From Streptomyces albidochromogenes (GTDB lineage Bacteria > Actinomycetota > Actinomycetes > Streptomycetales > Streptomycetaceae), in assembly GCF_005981925.1 (NCBI RefSeq), contig NZ_VBVX01000036.1, forward strand, positions 1 through 34,297: 34,297 nt of DNA. Reading direction: 5' to 3'. Every line of letters starts with the position of its first letter. The first letter of the stretch is position 1. A program made the position numbers and the translations under genes. This document shows, in pieces, positions 24,229 through 32,453 of this stretch. The notes beneath the pieces were generated by a model, which worked only from the letters and a program-made list of their open reading frames with translations, had not been told where the DNA came from and did no database searches.

Positions 24229-24245
24229 TTTGCAGCTTTCGCAAA
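24229..24245. promoter_or_regulatory. Operator candidate TTTGC-N7-GCAAA between XRE-cupin and MFS
   Basis: TTTGC (24229-24233) and GCAAA (24241-24245) are an inverted repeat, AT-rich for this genome, placed 9 bases above the XRE-cupin start and about 70 bases before the MFS start. Good position for autoregulation and exporter control. Confidence 0.42.
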
Positions 24246-24314
24246 GTTCCTGGGCCGGGGACCTCCTTCCGACCGAGTGTGGGCGGCAACCGATTCCGCA
24301 GAAGGGGTTCTTCC

Positions 24315-25715
24315 GTGCTCACGACATCCCTGGCCGCCCCACCCTTCCCACTGAGCGCCCGCCGGCGCTGGACCGTGCTGAGCGTGTGCGCGCTGAGCAT
24401 GTTCTTGGTGGGGGTGGACACCACCATCGTCAATGTGGGCCTGCCCGAGATCGGGCGCGGCCTCGACGTGGGCACTCGTGGTCTCGAGTGGGTGGTCAAC
24501 GCCTACACCGTGGTCCTGGCCAGCCTCCTCATCGTCTCCGGCGCGCTCGCCGACCGCTTCGGACGCCGCCGCGTCTTCCAGTGCGGACTGCTCGTATTCG
24601 GCCTGGCCTCCGTCGCGTGCGCCCTCGCCCCGTCACCCGGCTTGCTCGTCGCCGCCCGGGCCGTGCAGGGGGCCGGGGCTTCCATGCTGAGCCCCGTGGC
24701 CCTGGCGATCGTGGTGAACGCGATGCCCGCCCCCCGGGAACGTGCCCGGGCGATCGGCGTGTGGGCCTCGGTCTTCGGACTGAGCATGGCGGCGGGCCCG
24801 GTCACCGGCGGGGCGCTCATCGCCGCGTTCGGCTGGCGTTCGGTGTTCTGGATCAACGTGCCGGTCGTCGTCGCCGCCCTCGTCCTGGTCGCCGTGTTCG
24901 TACCGGAGTCCCGTGCGCAGCGCGCCCGGCGCCTCGACCTGCCCGGCCAGGTGCTCCTCACCGCCGTTCTCCTTCTCCTGGTCGGCGTGCTCATCGAAGG
25001 ACCGCGCATCGGCTGGGCCTCGCCGGTGGCCCTGGCCGGGTACGCGCTGATCACGGTGGCGACGGCCGGGTTCGTCCTGGTCGAACTGCGCCGCGGCGAA
25101 CCCCTGGTGGACCTCGGGCTCTTCCGTCGACCGCCGTTCGCGACGGCGGTACTCGGCGCCGTCGCGGTGTTCGTCGCGCTGAACGTGACCCTGCTGCTGA
25201 ACACGCTCTATCTCCAGCACACCCGGGGCTGGACACCACTGGCGACCGGTGCCGCGACCCTGCCCATGGCACTCGGAGCCACGGTGTGCGCGCCGTGGTC
25301 CGGCGCCATGGTGGGACGCCTCGGACCTCGGCGTCCCCTGATCCTCGCAGGTGCCTTCACGGCGGTCGGCGGTATGTGCCTGACGAACCTGGGCCAGGAG
25401 ACGAGCGTGCCGCTCATCCTCGTCGCCTACCTGCTGATCGGTGTGGGATTCGGCTTCGCCAACGCCCCCCTGACCAATACCGCGGTCGGTGGTCTGCCGT
25501 CCTCCCGGGCCGGCGTGGCAGGAGCGATCACCTCCACCGCGCGCCAGGTCGGGGCGGCGGTCGGAATCGCCGTCGCCGGGGGCTTGGTCGCGGGTGCCGA
25601 CCCGGCGGGCCTCGCCGTCGCGTCACGTCCGGGATGGCTGCTCGTGGCGGCCTGCGGCCTGTTCCTCCTCGTCGTGGCGCGCGCGTCGCGGTCCGGGGGC
25701 GTCGACACCCGCTGA
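24315..25715 (+). CDS. DHA2-type MFS drug exporter (14 transmembrane segments)
   Basis: 466 residues from GTG 24315, with AAGGGG seven bases upstream. The protein has about 14 hydrophobic segments, the DHA2 number. Motif D/A-type signatures: MFLVGVDTTIVNVGLPEIGR in helix 1, then SGALADRFGRRRVFQCGLLV for motif A, ARAVQGAGASMLSPVALAIV, and the motif C region VFGLSMAAGPVTGGALIAAF. These are proton antiporters exporting antibiotics or other toxic compounds across the membrane. The divergent XRE-cupin gene is the probable regulator. Upstream frames that start as early as 23687 are antisense to that regulator and rejected. Confidence 0.93.
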   Translation: MLTTSLAAPPFPLSARRRWTVLSVCALSMFLVGVDTTIVNVGLPEIGRGLDVGTRGLEWVVNAYTVVLASLLIVSGALADRFGRRRVFQCGLLVFGLASVACALAPSPGLLVAARAVQGAGASMLSPVALAIVVNAMPAPRERARAIGVWASVFGLSMAAGPVTGGALIAAFGWRSVFWINVPVVVAALVLVAVFVPESRAQRARRLDLPGQVLLTAVLLLLVGVLIEGPRIGWASPVALAGYALITVATAGFVLVELRRGEPLVDLGLFRRPPFATAVLGAVAVFVALNVTLLLNTLYLQHTRGWTPLATGAATLPMALGATVCAPWSGAMVGRLGPRRPLILAGAFTAVGGMCLTNLGQETSVPLILVAYLLIGVGFGFANAPLTNTAVGGLPSSRAGVAGAITSTARQVGAAVGIAVAGGLVAGADPAGLAVASRPGWLLVAACGLFLLVVARASRSGGVDTR

Positions 25716-25810
25716 CCCGAGCGCGTTTCGCGCGCGGGCACTGAAGACGCAGAGGTTCCGGACATGGTCATCCGTCGGCCGACATGACCAGGTGCCGCTC
25801 GACGCCCTGT

Positions 25811-25828
25811 CTTCGCCGCTCGGCGAAG
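25811..25828. terminator. Bidirectional terminator between MFS and GNAT genes
   Basis: CTTCGCCG (25811-25818) and CGGCGAAG (25821-25828) pair perfectly around a 2-base centre, in the gap between a plus-strand gene ending 25715 and a minus-strand gene ending 25883. Confidence 0.5.
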
Positions 25829-25882
25829 GCACCGTCGTATCCGCTTCCCGCCCACCGGCCTCAGCTCACCGAAACAGCGGGG

Positions 25883-26410
25883 CTAGTCGCCGAGAATTCG
25901 CTCCCACAGAAGCCCGTCCCGCCAGCTTCCGTCGAGGAAGATCGATGAGTGTGCGACGCCGTACGGGCTGAAACCGTTGCGGCGCAGCACCCGTTGGGAC
26001 GGCAGATTCTCGAGATGGGTGGACGCCTCGGCGCGGTGCAGGCCGAGTTCGTCCGTCATCACCCCGAGGACAAGCCCGACGGCGTGCCCGGCGTGCCCTT
26101 GGTTCTGGGCGACGGCGGCGATCCAGTATCCGACGGAGCCCCGGCGCAGGTGCGGCTGGGGCAGGATGTTTCCTACGGTCACCTGCCCTATCAGATGGTC
26201 GTCGGCGAGCACGACGCCCGGCCAGACCGTCCCGGCCCGGTATCCGCCCAGCAGGCTGTCGATCCGCTCTTCCTGGCCCTCCGGCGTGAAGAAGTCGGCC
26301 GGCTGGGCCGGTTCCCACGGCCGGAAAGCCTCGACGTCCCGCGCCCGATGCGCGGCGATCGGGGCGGCGTCGGCGGGCTCTATCAGGCGGATCCTGGTGC
26401 TGCTGCGCAT
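25883..26410 (-). CDS. GNAT N-acetyltransferase (RimJ/RimL-like)
   Basis: 175 residues from ATG 26410, with GAGGA eight bases upstream. RIRLIEPADAAPIAAHRARD begins the fold, with FRPWEPAQPADFF typical of RimJ/RimL relatives. The central strands IGQVTVGNIL and GSVGYWIAAV lead to the acetyl-CoA loop QNQGHAGHAVGLVLG. NLPSQRVLRRNGFSPYG is the C-terminal signature. These enzymes acetylate N-terminal or side-chain amines of proteins or small molecules; the target is unknown. The gene is divergent from the PAP2 gene, 132 bases between starts. Confidence 0.9.
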   Translation of the reverse strand: MRSSTRIRLIEPADAAPIAAHRARDVEAFRPWEPAQPADFFTPEGQEERIDSLLGGYRAGTVWPGVVLADDHLIGQVTVGNILPQPHLRRGSVGYWIAAVAQNQGHAGHAVGLVLGVMTDELGLHRAEASTHLENLPSQRVLRRNGFSPYGVAHSSIFLDGSWRDGLLWERILGD

Positions 26411-26542
26411 GGGCTGATCCTCGTCGGCCACGTCGGATGTGACGGCCAGCCTATGCGCCGACGCACCCCGCGCCCGCCGGAGGATCGCGTGGACGAGGCG
26501 GAGTCCGCGTGTCGGAGCGCGGGTTGGGGGAACCAGCGGACC

Positions 26543-27091
26543 ATGCACCTTCTCCACGACTTTCGTCGCGCCGACCGCCGGCTGACCCGCCGGGCCGCCT
26601 CCTGGACCTCCCCCTGGGCACGGCAGGTGCTCCCGGCGGTGGAGTCCGCGGCGGAGAAGACGAAGCTCTGGTGGGCTTTCGCCGTCGTCATGACAGCCAC
26701 CGGCGGGCACACGGAACGCAGAGCGGCCGTGGCGGGCGTGGCGGGGATGCTGACCGCGCAGCTGATCGGGAACGGGGGCTGCAAGCAGTTGTACGAGCGG
26801 CGCCGGCCCCCGGCTGACTTGATTCCGCACGACGACGTCGAGGACCGGCCGGACAGCTCGTCCTTCCCCTCCGGGCACACGGCGGCCGCCGTGGGCTTCA
26901 CCGCCGCGGTCGCCTCCACCTCGCCCTGGTGGGGGCTGGCCGCCGCGGTTCCCGCCACGATGGTGGCCGTCGAGCGCGTCCACAGCGGAGCCCACTATCC
27001 CAGCGATGTCGCGGTCGGGGCCGCCATCGGCCTGACGAGCGCCTGGCTCGTCCACTGGGCGCCCAGACCGTTGCTCCGCAAACTGCTGTAA
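26543..27091 (+). CDS. PAP2-family membrane phosphatase
   Basis: 182 residues from ATG 26543. The three-part PAP2 active site is complete: K81-x6-R88-P89 (KQLYERRRPP), P109-S-G-H112 (FPSGHT), and R145-x5-H151-x3-D155 (RVHSGAHYPSD). Hydrophobic stretches at about 42-55, 60-78, 113-125, 128-143 and 157-172 give a small multi-pass protein. Family members dephosphorylate lipid phosphates such as undecaprenyl pyrophosphate or phosphatidic acid at the outer face of the membrane. The start is supported by a GGGGGA sequence, rather far upstream. Earlier in-frame starts are antisense to the GNAT gene. Confidence 0.9.
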   Translation: MHLLHDFRRADRRLTRRAASWTSPWARQVLPAVESAAEKTKLWWAFAVVMTATGGHTERRAAVAGVAGMLTAQLIGNGGCKQLYERRRPPADLIPHDDVEDRPDSSSFPSGHTAAAVGFTAAVASTSPWWGLAAAVPATMVAVERVHSGAHYPSDVAVGAAIGLTSAWLVHWAPRPLLRKLL

Positions 27092-27203
27092 CCCGCGTCT
27101 CGGTGCTGTACGGCCCACAGGGAGCGGAGCGGCATGGCCGGCCAGGGCCCGGGTACGCGGCGGGAAACGTCCCGTACCCGACACGAACGGAGAGTGAGAT
27201 GTC

Positions 27204-27334
27204 ATGGCGGCACGCTTTGAGGTACGGCACCAGCCCGGCAAGGGCGCGCCTGCCTGGGCGGGATCGAATCCGTCAAACGCAACGCCGACGCGCCCGTCCA
27301 CGACGTCACTCCCGGTGCCGGCCAGGGCAGTTGA
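27204..27334 (+). pseudogene. YegP-like (DUF1508) relic
   Basis: ATG 27204 opens MAARFEVRHQPGKG, the start of YegP/DUF1508 proteins. After an internal deletion of about 30 codons and a frame change, the DNA reads ACLGGIESVKRNADAPVHD, the family's GIESVKRNA core, and ends at TGA 27334. Normal members have one or two complete units (about 60 or 110 residues) in a single frame, so this one is broken. It lies 22 bases before the DUF3618 gene in the same direction. Family function is poorly known; some are stress-linked. Confidence 0.7.
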
Positions 27335-27356
27335 GGATCAAGGAGAACGCGCACCG

Positions 27357-27788
27357 ATGACCATTGACCCGCAGGACAACGGCTCCACGCCCACCCCTGA
27401 CGAACTGCGTGAACAGGTGGACGGAACCCGTCGGGAACTCGGCCCGACCGCCGAGGGGTTGGCCGCCGAGGCCGACGCCAAGGCGCAGGCACCGCAGGAA
27501 GCGGCGGTCGAGAGCCGGTCGCACGGCGCGGCCGGCCATGCGCTGCACCTTGTGCAGGACACGGCCCCCGAGCCGGTCCGCGAGAAGGCCGCGCAGACCA
27601 AGGAGCAGATCGCGCGTGCGGCTGCCGCCGTGGCGGACAAGTTCCAGGAGAAGGCCCCGGACCCGGTACGCGAGAAGGTGTACCTGGCGGCGGAGAGCGG
27701 ACGCGGCAACCTCGGCCTGGTCATCACCGGTGCCGCCGCGCTCGCCCTGCTCGTCCTCGTACGCCGGCAGAGGAAGGTGCGCCGATGA
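27357..27788 (+). CDS. DUF3618 domain protein
   Basis: 143 residues from ATG 27357, with AAGGAG eleven bases upstream. N-terminal DUF3618 signature: PTPDELREQVDGTRRELGPT, where the R-E-Q-x-D-x-T-R-x-E-L pattern is diagnostic. A helical middle follows, with repeated EPVREKAAQTKEQIA and DPVREKVYLA units. It ends with one membrane helix (LGLVITGAAALALLVLV) and a basic cytoplasmic tail (RRQRKVRR). It is translationally coupled (ATGA overlap) to DUF4235. In many Streptomyces a holin-like (DUF1469) gene precedes this pair; here there is only the YegP relic. Role is thought to concern envelope stress but is not established. Confidence 0.88.
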   Translation: MTIDPQDNGSTPTPDELREQVDGTRRELGPTAEGLAAEADAKAQAPQEAAVESRSHGAAGHALHLVQDTAPEPVREKAAQTKEQIARAAAAVADKFQEKAPDPVREKVYLAAESGRGNLGLVITGAAALALLVLVRRQRKVRR

Positions 27789-28051
27789 AGGCGTCCAAGA
27801 TCGCCTACAAGCCCATCGGCATGGCACTCGGCGCCGCCAGCGGCGTCGTGGCCGGCGGGCTCTTCAAACAGGTCTGGAAAGTCGTCGGTCACGACGAGGA
27901 CGCCCCGGACGCCACCGACGAGGACCGCGGTTGGCAGGAAATCCTGCTCGCCGCCACGCTCCAGGGCGCGATCTTCGCGGCCGTCAAGGCGGCCGTCGAC
28001 CGCGGTGGCGCCACCGCGGTGCGACGCCTGACCGGCACCTGGCCCGGCTGA
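27785..28051 (+). CDS. DUF4235 small membrane protein
   Basis: 88 residues, ATG 27785 overlapping the DUF3618 stop (ATGA). SKIAYKPIGMALGAASGVVA is the diagnostic N-terminus with the first membrane helix; GLFKQVWKVVGHDEDAPDAT links to GWQEILLAATLQGAIFAAVK, the second helix. A basic C-terminus follows. It occurs almost always next to DUF3618. Function unknown. A very strong terminator follows at 28074-28118. Confidence 0.9.
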   Translation: MKASKIAYKPIGMALGAASGVVAGGLFKQVWKVVGHDEDAPDATDEDRGWQEILLAATLQGAIFAAVKAAVDRGGATAVRRLTGTWPG

Positions 28052-28073
28052 CCCGGCTTACCGGTGTGCGCGA

Positions 28074-28118
28074 GGGTGTGCCCGCCGCTCGAAAGGCAGC
28101 GATGCGGCGGGCACACCC
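28074..28118. terminator. Strong bidirectional terminator
   Basis: GGGTGTGCCCGCCG (28074-28087) and CGGCGGGCACACCC (28105-28118) form a perfect 14-bp stem with a 17-base loop, between the convergent DUF4235 and symporter genes. Confidence 0.85.
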
Positions 28119-28163
28119 TGCGGACTCAAGGGGGCTCCCGGTGAGGCGGGGCGGACAGGGGCG

Positions 28164-29774
28164 TCAGGCCCCGATGTGCTCGGTGTACGCCGCCGCCCGG
28201 CGTCTCCCCGCGATGCTGCCCAGCCCGCCGAGCAGGAAGGCGACCGGCATCGACACGAGGACCACCGTCTGGAGCGGGAACCAGTCGAAGTGCCAGTCCG
28301 GCAGGAGTGCCATGGGCGTGCCCGAGAAGACCGGTCCCGAGACCTGAAGTCCGATGGCGGAGAACAGGCCGCCGTACAGCGTCCAGAGGAGTCCGGCGCG
28401 GGTGTAGCGGCTCCAGAAGAGCGAGTACACCAGGGCCGGCAGCAGGCAGGATGCCGCAACCGCAAGCGCGAGTGCCGACAGGAACCCGACGTTCCAGCCC
28501 TGCACCCAGACCGCGAGCCCGATGCTCAGCAGTCCGACCCCGGCGGACGCCATGCGGGCGGCGGCCACCTCGCGGCCCTCGGTCGTACCCCCTCGGCGCA
28601 GGACATGGGTGACCAGGTCGTGCGCGACCGCTCCCGCAGCCGCCAGGGTGACACTCGCGACGACCGCCAGCGTGGTGAGGAACACCGCGCAGGAGACCAG
28701 GACGACGAGCCAGGCGTCGCGCGTGGACGAGCCGCTCGCGAGTTCGCCCGTGAGCATCAGCAGCGTGCTGGTGGCCCCCGGGTCCGCGGCCAGGATCTTC
28801 CGGGCGCCGACCAGCGCGGCCGCCCCGAAGCCCAGCACGGCTGTGGTGAGGCAGAACCCTCCGACGACACCGATGGTGTGGCGCACCGTACGGCGGGCCG
28901 CGGCCGCGTCGGGTGCCGTGTTGAGCTGCATGGCGACGTGGGGCAGGCACGCCACGCCCAGCACGATGCTGACCATCAGGCCGATGTGGTCGAGTGTGCC
29001 TTTGGCTCCGCCGGGATCGGCGAAGCGCAGCCCGGGCTGCGCGTAGGCGGCGGGACGGCCGCTGCCCTGTCCGGCGGCTTGGATCAGCGAGTCGGTGCTC
29101 CAGCCGAAGCGGTCGAGCACCACCGCCGCCACGACCAGGGCCATGCCCAGCAGTACGACCGTCTTGAGCACCTGGAGTGTGATCATGCCGCGCATCCCGC
29201 CGAACGTCGTGGCGCAGACGACGAGGAGGCCGATCATGACGATGGACGTCTGCTCGGGGCCCGGACCGGACAGCCCCAGGAGCATCGCGGTGGTCACTCC
29301 CGCACCGGACAGCTGCACCACCAGATACGGGACGCATACGCTCAGGGTGACGACGGCGACCGCGATCCGCACCGCGGGTCCCGGAGCGCGCAGGGCGAAG
29401 ATGTCGCCGAAGGTGTAGAGGCCGCGTTCGCGCAGGGGTCCCGCCAGCAGGAGCAGCACGCCGAGGGACAGCACCGTGCACAGGGCGATGAACAGGCCGT
29501 CGTAGCCGAAGACCGCGACGCTTCCCGTCGTACCGAGCACCGTGGCCGCCGACAGGTAGACGCCGGCCAGTACGAGGGCGCCGCGAAGGGGCGACAGCGC
29601 GCGACCGGCTGTGTAGAAGTCGTCGACCCGGTCTCGCGCGGGGCCGCTGAGAACGCAGATGAAGAGGATGGGCACGATGAACGCGAGGAACCCGACGAGC
29701 ACCATGCCACGCGTGTCCGGGTCCAGGACGCCGGCACCGGGCGACGCGGCGAGCACGAGCTGAGCAGTCGTCAT
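28164..29774 (-). CDS. Sodium:solute symporter (acetate/monocarboxylate type)
   Basis: 536 residues from ATG 29774, about 13 to 14 hydrophobic helices. The SSS-family signs are VDDFYTAGRALSPLRGALVL and GVYLSAATVLGTTGSVAVFG near the N-terminus, then YLVVQLSGAGVTTAMLLGL and LDHIGLMVSIVLGVACLPHV. It resembles ActP/MctC, which take up acetate, pyruvate or propionate. The partner DUF485 protein is encoded five bases upstream, the usual actP-yjcH arrangement. A GGAG lies in the DUF485 tail, so the two are probably co-translated. A downstream terminator (28074-28118) is shared. Confidence 0.92.
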   Translation of the reverse strand: MTTAQLVLAASPGAGVLDPDTRGMVLVGFLAFIVPILFICVLSGPARDRVDDFYTAGRALSPLRGALVLAGVYLSAATVLGTTGSVAVFGYDGLFIALCTVLSLGVLLLLAGPLRERGLYTFGDIFALRAPGPAVRIAVAVVTLSVCVPYLVVQLSGAGVTTAMLLGLSGPGPEQTSIVMIGLLVVCATTFGGMRGMITLQVLKTVVLLGMALVVAAVVLDRFGWSTDSLIQAAGQGSGRPAAYAQPGLRFADPGGAKGTLDHIGLMVSIVLGVACLPHVAMQLNTAPDAAAARRTVRHTIGVVGGFCLTTAVLGFGAAALVGARKILAADPGATSTLLMLTGELASGSSTRDAWLVVLVSCAVFLTTLAVVASVTLAAAGAVAHDLVTHVLRRGGTTEGREVAAARMASAGVGLLSIGLAVWVQGWNVGFLSALALAVAASCLLPALVYSLFWSRYTRAGLLWTLYGGLFSAIGLQVSGPVFSGTPMALLPDWHFDWFPLQTVVLVSMPVAFLLGGLGSIAGRRRAAAYTEHIGA

Positions 29775-29779
29775 CGGTA

Positions 29780-30025
29780 TCAGCGCTCCACGTCCGCGTG
29801 GCGGTCGTACCGCACCGCCGTCCACAGCAGGAGGGAGCCCTGGGCGAGGATGGCCAGCATGCCGATGTTCGTTTCTCCCCAGGTGCGGGTGGCCATGAAC
29901 TCGGCGGCGAAGAGGGCGAGCAGCAGGTGTACGCCGAAGGTCACTCCGTTGACCAGGGCGAAGAACCTGCCTGGGCGGTACGGCTGTGGCCGATGATGAA
30001 GCCGGGGGGCGTGCTGGCGGGACAT
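29780..30025 (-). CDS. DUF485 membrane protein
   Basis: 81 residues from ATG 30025, with AGGAG six bases upstream. Two hydrophobic segments (FFALVNGVTFGVHLLLALFA and GMLAILAQGSLLLWTAVRYD) with the DUF485 pattern. An extended frame to 30136 is not preferred. It is the small companion of the symporter, as YjcH is of ActP; it may stabilise or regulate it. The N-terminus is basic and His-rich. Confidence 0.86.
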   Translation of the reverse strand: MSRQHAPRLHHRPQPYRPGRFFALVNGVTFGVHLLLALFAAEFMATRTWGETNIGMLAILAQGSLLLWTAVRYDRHADVER

Positions 30026-30186
30026 GGCGGTCTCCTGGCGGGCGTGGACGCGGGCGGACTGCCCGCGATCGGGCCACCAGAGCACCTGCGGCCCGGCCGG
30101 TCCACGCCCTGTGCCCGCGCTGTTGTCCACGCCCAACGGGATGGCGGCTGCACTGTGCTGACGCCCACACGGCCGCGCCCCTCCGG

Positions 30187-30202
30187 GCCACAGGTCTGTG
30201 GC
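30187..30202. repeat. 16-base palindrome GCCACAG-GT-CTGTGGC
   Basis: Perfect 7-bp arms around two bases. It lies between the DUF485 start (30025) and the end of the minus-strand hypothetical (30308): either the terminator of the latter or an operator for the symporter promoter. Confidence 0.4.
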
Positions 30203-30307
30203 TGAGCACGCTGGTGGTCACTTGAGCGGGGCGACTGCCACCGCAGCTTGCCGGTCTCCAGAGTGCGGCAAGGACTGCTCCGGCGTCGTCGGCGAGGGAG
30301 AGTCCGC

Positions 30308-30901
30308 TCAGTGGTCGAAATGGAGCTCAGGTCGGGTCCAGAGGGTGAGGTCGCTGCTGGTGGCGACCGCCAGGGTCAGGCCGGAGGGAGAGAACCCGGC
30401 TGCGCGGAGTTCTGAGTACTCGGAGTGGAAGATGTGCCACCACGTCCCTCCCGCCGGGCCTTTGTGGGACCCGCCGTCGGCGGAGAGGACGACGCGGTCG
30501 TGGGGCCACTCGGGGCTGACGACGTCCAGGGTCCAGCCGTCCGGTGTGGTGAGGTGCAGGCCGCCGCCGAAGAGCCCGGCGATACGTACCGGCGTGCCCT
30601 CGACCGGGCCGAGCCCGGGGCAGGTGAGCTCCGGCGACGCGTCCGGAGTGCTGGTGTCGGGGTCCGGGTCCCGGTCGCGGGCGACCTTCTCGCCGGTGAC
30701 CGCGTCGAAGAGTCCATGGCCGCCGCTGGACACGACCATGACGAGCTCGTGCCCGCTGTCGGGATGGACGCCGAAGCCGATGCCGAGCAGACCCCCGATG
30801 GGGGTCCTGCGATCCAGCACCGGCTGCCACGGTTTCGGGGCCGGCATGACGGGGGCGGCCATGTAGCGCTCGCGCAGCTTCTGCTGGTACTCCGTGATCA
30901 A
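30308..30901 (-). CDS. Hypothetical protein with a TTG start
   Basis: 197 residues. The TTG at 30901 has an excellent GGAGGAG site five bases upstream; the first ATG candidates are either outside (30973) or too far inside. The sequence begins ITEYQQKLRERYMAAPVMPA, then GGLLGIGFGVHPDSGHELVM, SSGGHGLFDAVTGEKVARDR and GWTLDVVSPEWPHDRVVLSA. It appears a soluble beta-rich protein, somewhat like Streptomyces hypotheticals with no known function. No signal peptide. The start choice is firm; the function is not. Confidence 0.8.
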   Translation of the reverse strand: MITEYQQKLRERYMAAPVMPAPKPWQPVLDRRTPIGGLLGIGFGVHPDSGHELVMVVSSGGHGLFDAVTGEKVARDRDPDPDTSTPDASPELTCPGLGPVEGTPVRIAGLFGGGLHLTTPDGWTLDVVSPEWPHDRVVLSADGGSHKGPAGGTWWHIFHSEYSELRAAGFSPSGLTLAVATSSDLTLWTRPELHFDH

Positions 30902-31061
30902 CGCGTCTCCTCCGGGCTGTCTGTGTCGAGCGTCAGGACCACAAACGATCTCAAGGTGACGAGAACGACGCACCTTCGGTGACAGCGATTCCGCTCACGC
31001 TGCCTCGGAGGGCCGGGTCGCCGCTGTCGGGTGACACGTTCCGTGCTCAGGTACGAGGTCG

Positions 31062-32453
31062 TCAGACGGCCGACGGGGGACGCGGTGTCTCCGGGGCGCC
31101 GGGCGCGGCCGGCGCGGCGGCCGGTCCGAGCAGGCGCAGTGCGTCGAGGGCGAGGGTGAGCTGCACCAGATCGCGGGGCCGGGACAGAGCGAGACCCGTG
31201 GTCTGCTCGAAGCGGCGCAGCCGGTTCAGCACGGTGTTGCGATGGCAGAGCATCTGCCGGGCGGTGCGGACGGCGGAGCCGCCGTTCTCGATCCAGACTC
31301 CCAGGGTGGCGAACAGGGTGTCACGGTCCGCCGGTTCCAGGTCGTACATGGGCTGGAGCACCTGAAGCGTCAGTTCGGCGGACAGGTCGGGCCGGGAGAG
31401 CAGGAGACCGTCGGGCAGGCGGGAGTCGAGCCGGGCGATCTCGCCGTCGGCGCGGCACGTACGCAGCGCGAGTCCGGCCATGTCACGGGCCCGGGACAGG
31501 CTGTTCAGTCCCTGTACGACGGGGCTGATGCCGATGCGCAGTCCGGGCCCGGCGGCCAGGCCCGACGCCAGCGCGTCCAGGGGACGGTCGCCCAAGTGGG
31601 CGACGAGCACGGCGCGCTGCCCTCGGGTGTGGCGCAGGATCCGTATCCCCCGTACCTCCGGGGCGGTCTCCGGTACACGGCCGTACGGCGGTGTGGCTCC
31701 GATCATCGCCACCGCGTACCGTCCGTCGAGCGGCACATCGAGGATCGCCGCCGCGTCCCGCGCGAAGTCGGGTTCGTTGCGGCTCTCCAACAGGGCGGCG
31801 AGGATCAGGCGAACGCGTTCACCGTGCCGGCTGGCGACGCCCTTGGCGACCTGCCGGTAGGCGTCGGCGACCAGGACGGCGTCGCGGTCGTTGTGCTTCC
31901 ACACCAGCTCGGCCACGTGCACCAACTGGCGCGTGTCGCCGAGCCCGTGCCGCTCCACCACGCGGACGATCCCGCTCCAGACCTCCGAGCCGGCGACCCG
32001 GTAGGCGTGCATCACCTCGTCGAGGGGGCGGCCCTCTTCGGCGCGCCGGATGCCCAGTTCCCTGGTGTACCGCTCTACGTCCACGAGCCTGCCCGGGTCC
32101 AGACCCGCCTCCAGCCCGTGGCGGACGCCGGTGCTCACGGACCGCCGCAGGTCGGGCGGGGCGAGCGGGTCGGCGTAGTACTGGACCTCGGCCCGGATCT
32201 TCTCGACCACGGTGTCGGTGAAGTCGGTGCCGCGTCCCAGCAGGTGCCGGCAGGCGCGGTCGAAGAGCTGGAGGGCGGTGGACTCCACCGCGGCGACGGG
32301 TGGCCCGCCGACGGCCTCGTCGTGGCCGCGAGCGGTCTCCCGGCGCAGCTCGGCGCGGGACTTCCCGGTCGCCGCGGGGAGGCGTTCGTCGCCTCGGGTG
32401 GTGCCGGCGGGGGTGGTGGGACGAACGCTGCCGGGGACGGCATTGGTGTGCAT
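31062..32453 (-). CDS. PucR/CdaR-type transcriptional regulator
   Basis: 463 residues from ATG 32453, with GGAGG five bases upstream. Residues about 45-190 are a helical region with ESTALQLFDRACRHLLGRGT and GRPLDEVMHAYRVAGSEVWS; residues 210-340 a GGDEF-like regulator domain (VRLILAALLESRNEPDFARD). The C-terminal PucR helix-turn-helix is visible at about 400-430: ARQMLCHRNTVLNRLRRFEQ then TTGLALSRPRDLVQLTLALD. The family activates catabolic or uptake genes on binding small molecules. Its targets may be the symporter cluster or the neighbouring sugar-binding protein, from which it is divergent. Both are inference. Confidence 0.86.
   Translation of the reverse strand: MHTNAVPGSVRPTTPAGTTRGDERLPAATGKSRAELRRETARGHDEAVGGPPVAAVESTALQLFDRACRHLLGRGTDFTDTVVEKIRAEVQYYADPLAPPDLRRSVSTGVRHGLEAGLDPGRLVDVERYTRELGIRRAEEGRPLDEVMHAYRVAGSEVWSGIVRVVERHGLGDTRQLVHVAELVWKHNDRDAVLVADAYRQVAKGVASRHGERVRLILAALLESRNEPDFARDAAAILDVPLDGRYAVAMIGATPPYGRVPETAPEVRGIRILRHTRGQRAVLVAHLGDRPLDALASGLAAGPGLRIGISPVVQGLNSLSRARDMAGLALRTCRADGEIARLDSRLPDGLLLSRPDLSAELTLQVLQPMYDLEPADRDTLFATLGVWIENGGSAVRTARQMLCHRNTVLNRLRRFEQTTGLALSRPRDLVQLTLALDALRLLGPAAAPAAPGAPETPRPPSAV

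Noticed and set aside
23687..25744. 685-codon plus-strand frame over XRE-cupin and MFS
   Set aside because: First part is antisense to the regulator and the rest is out of frame with the exporter.
28176..29996. 606-codon plus-strand frame
   Set aside because: Antisense to the symporter and DUF485 genes; low-complexity Gln/Glu/Arg/Gly composition.
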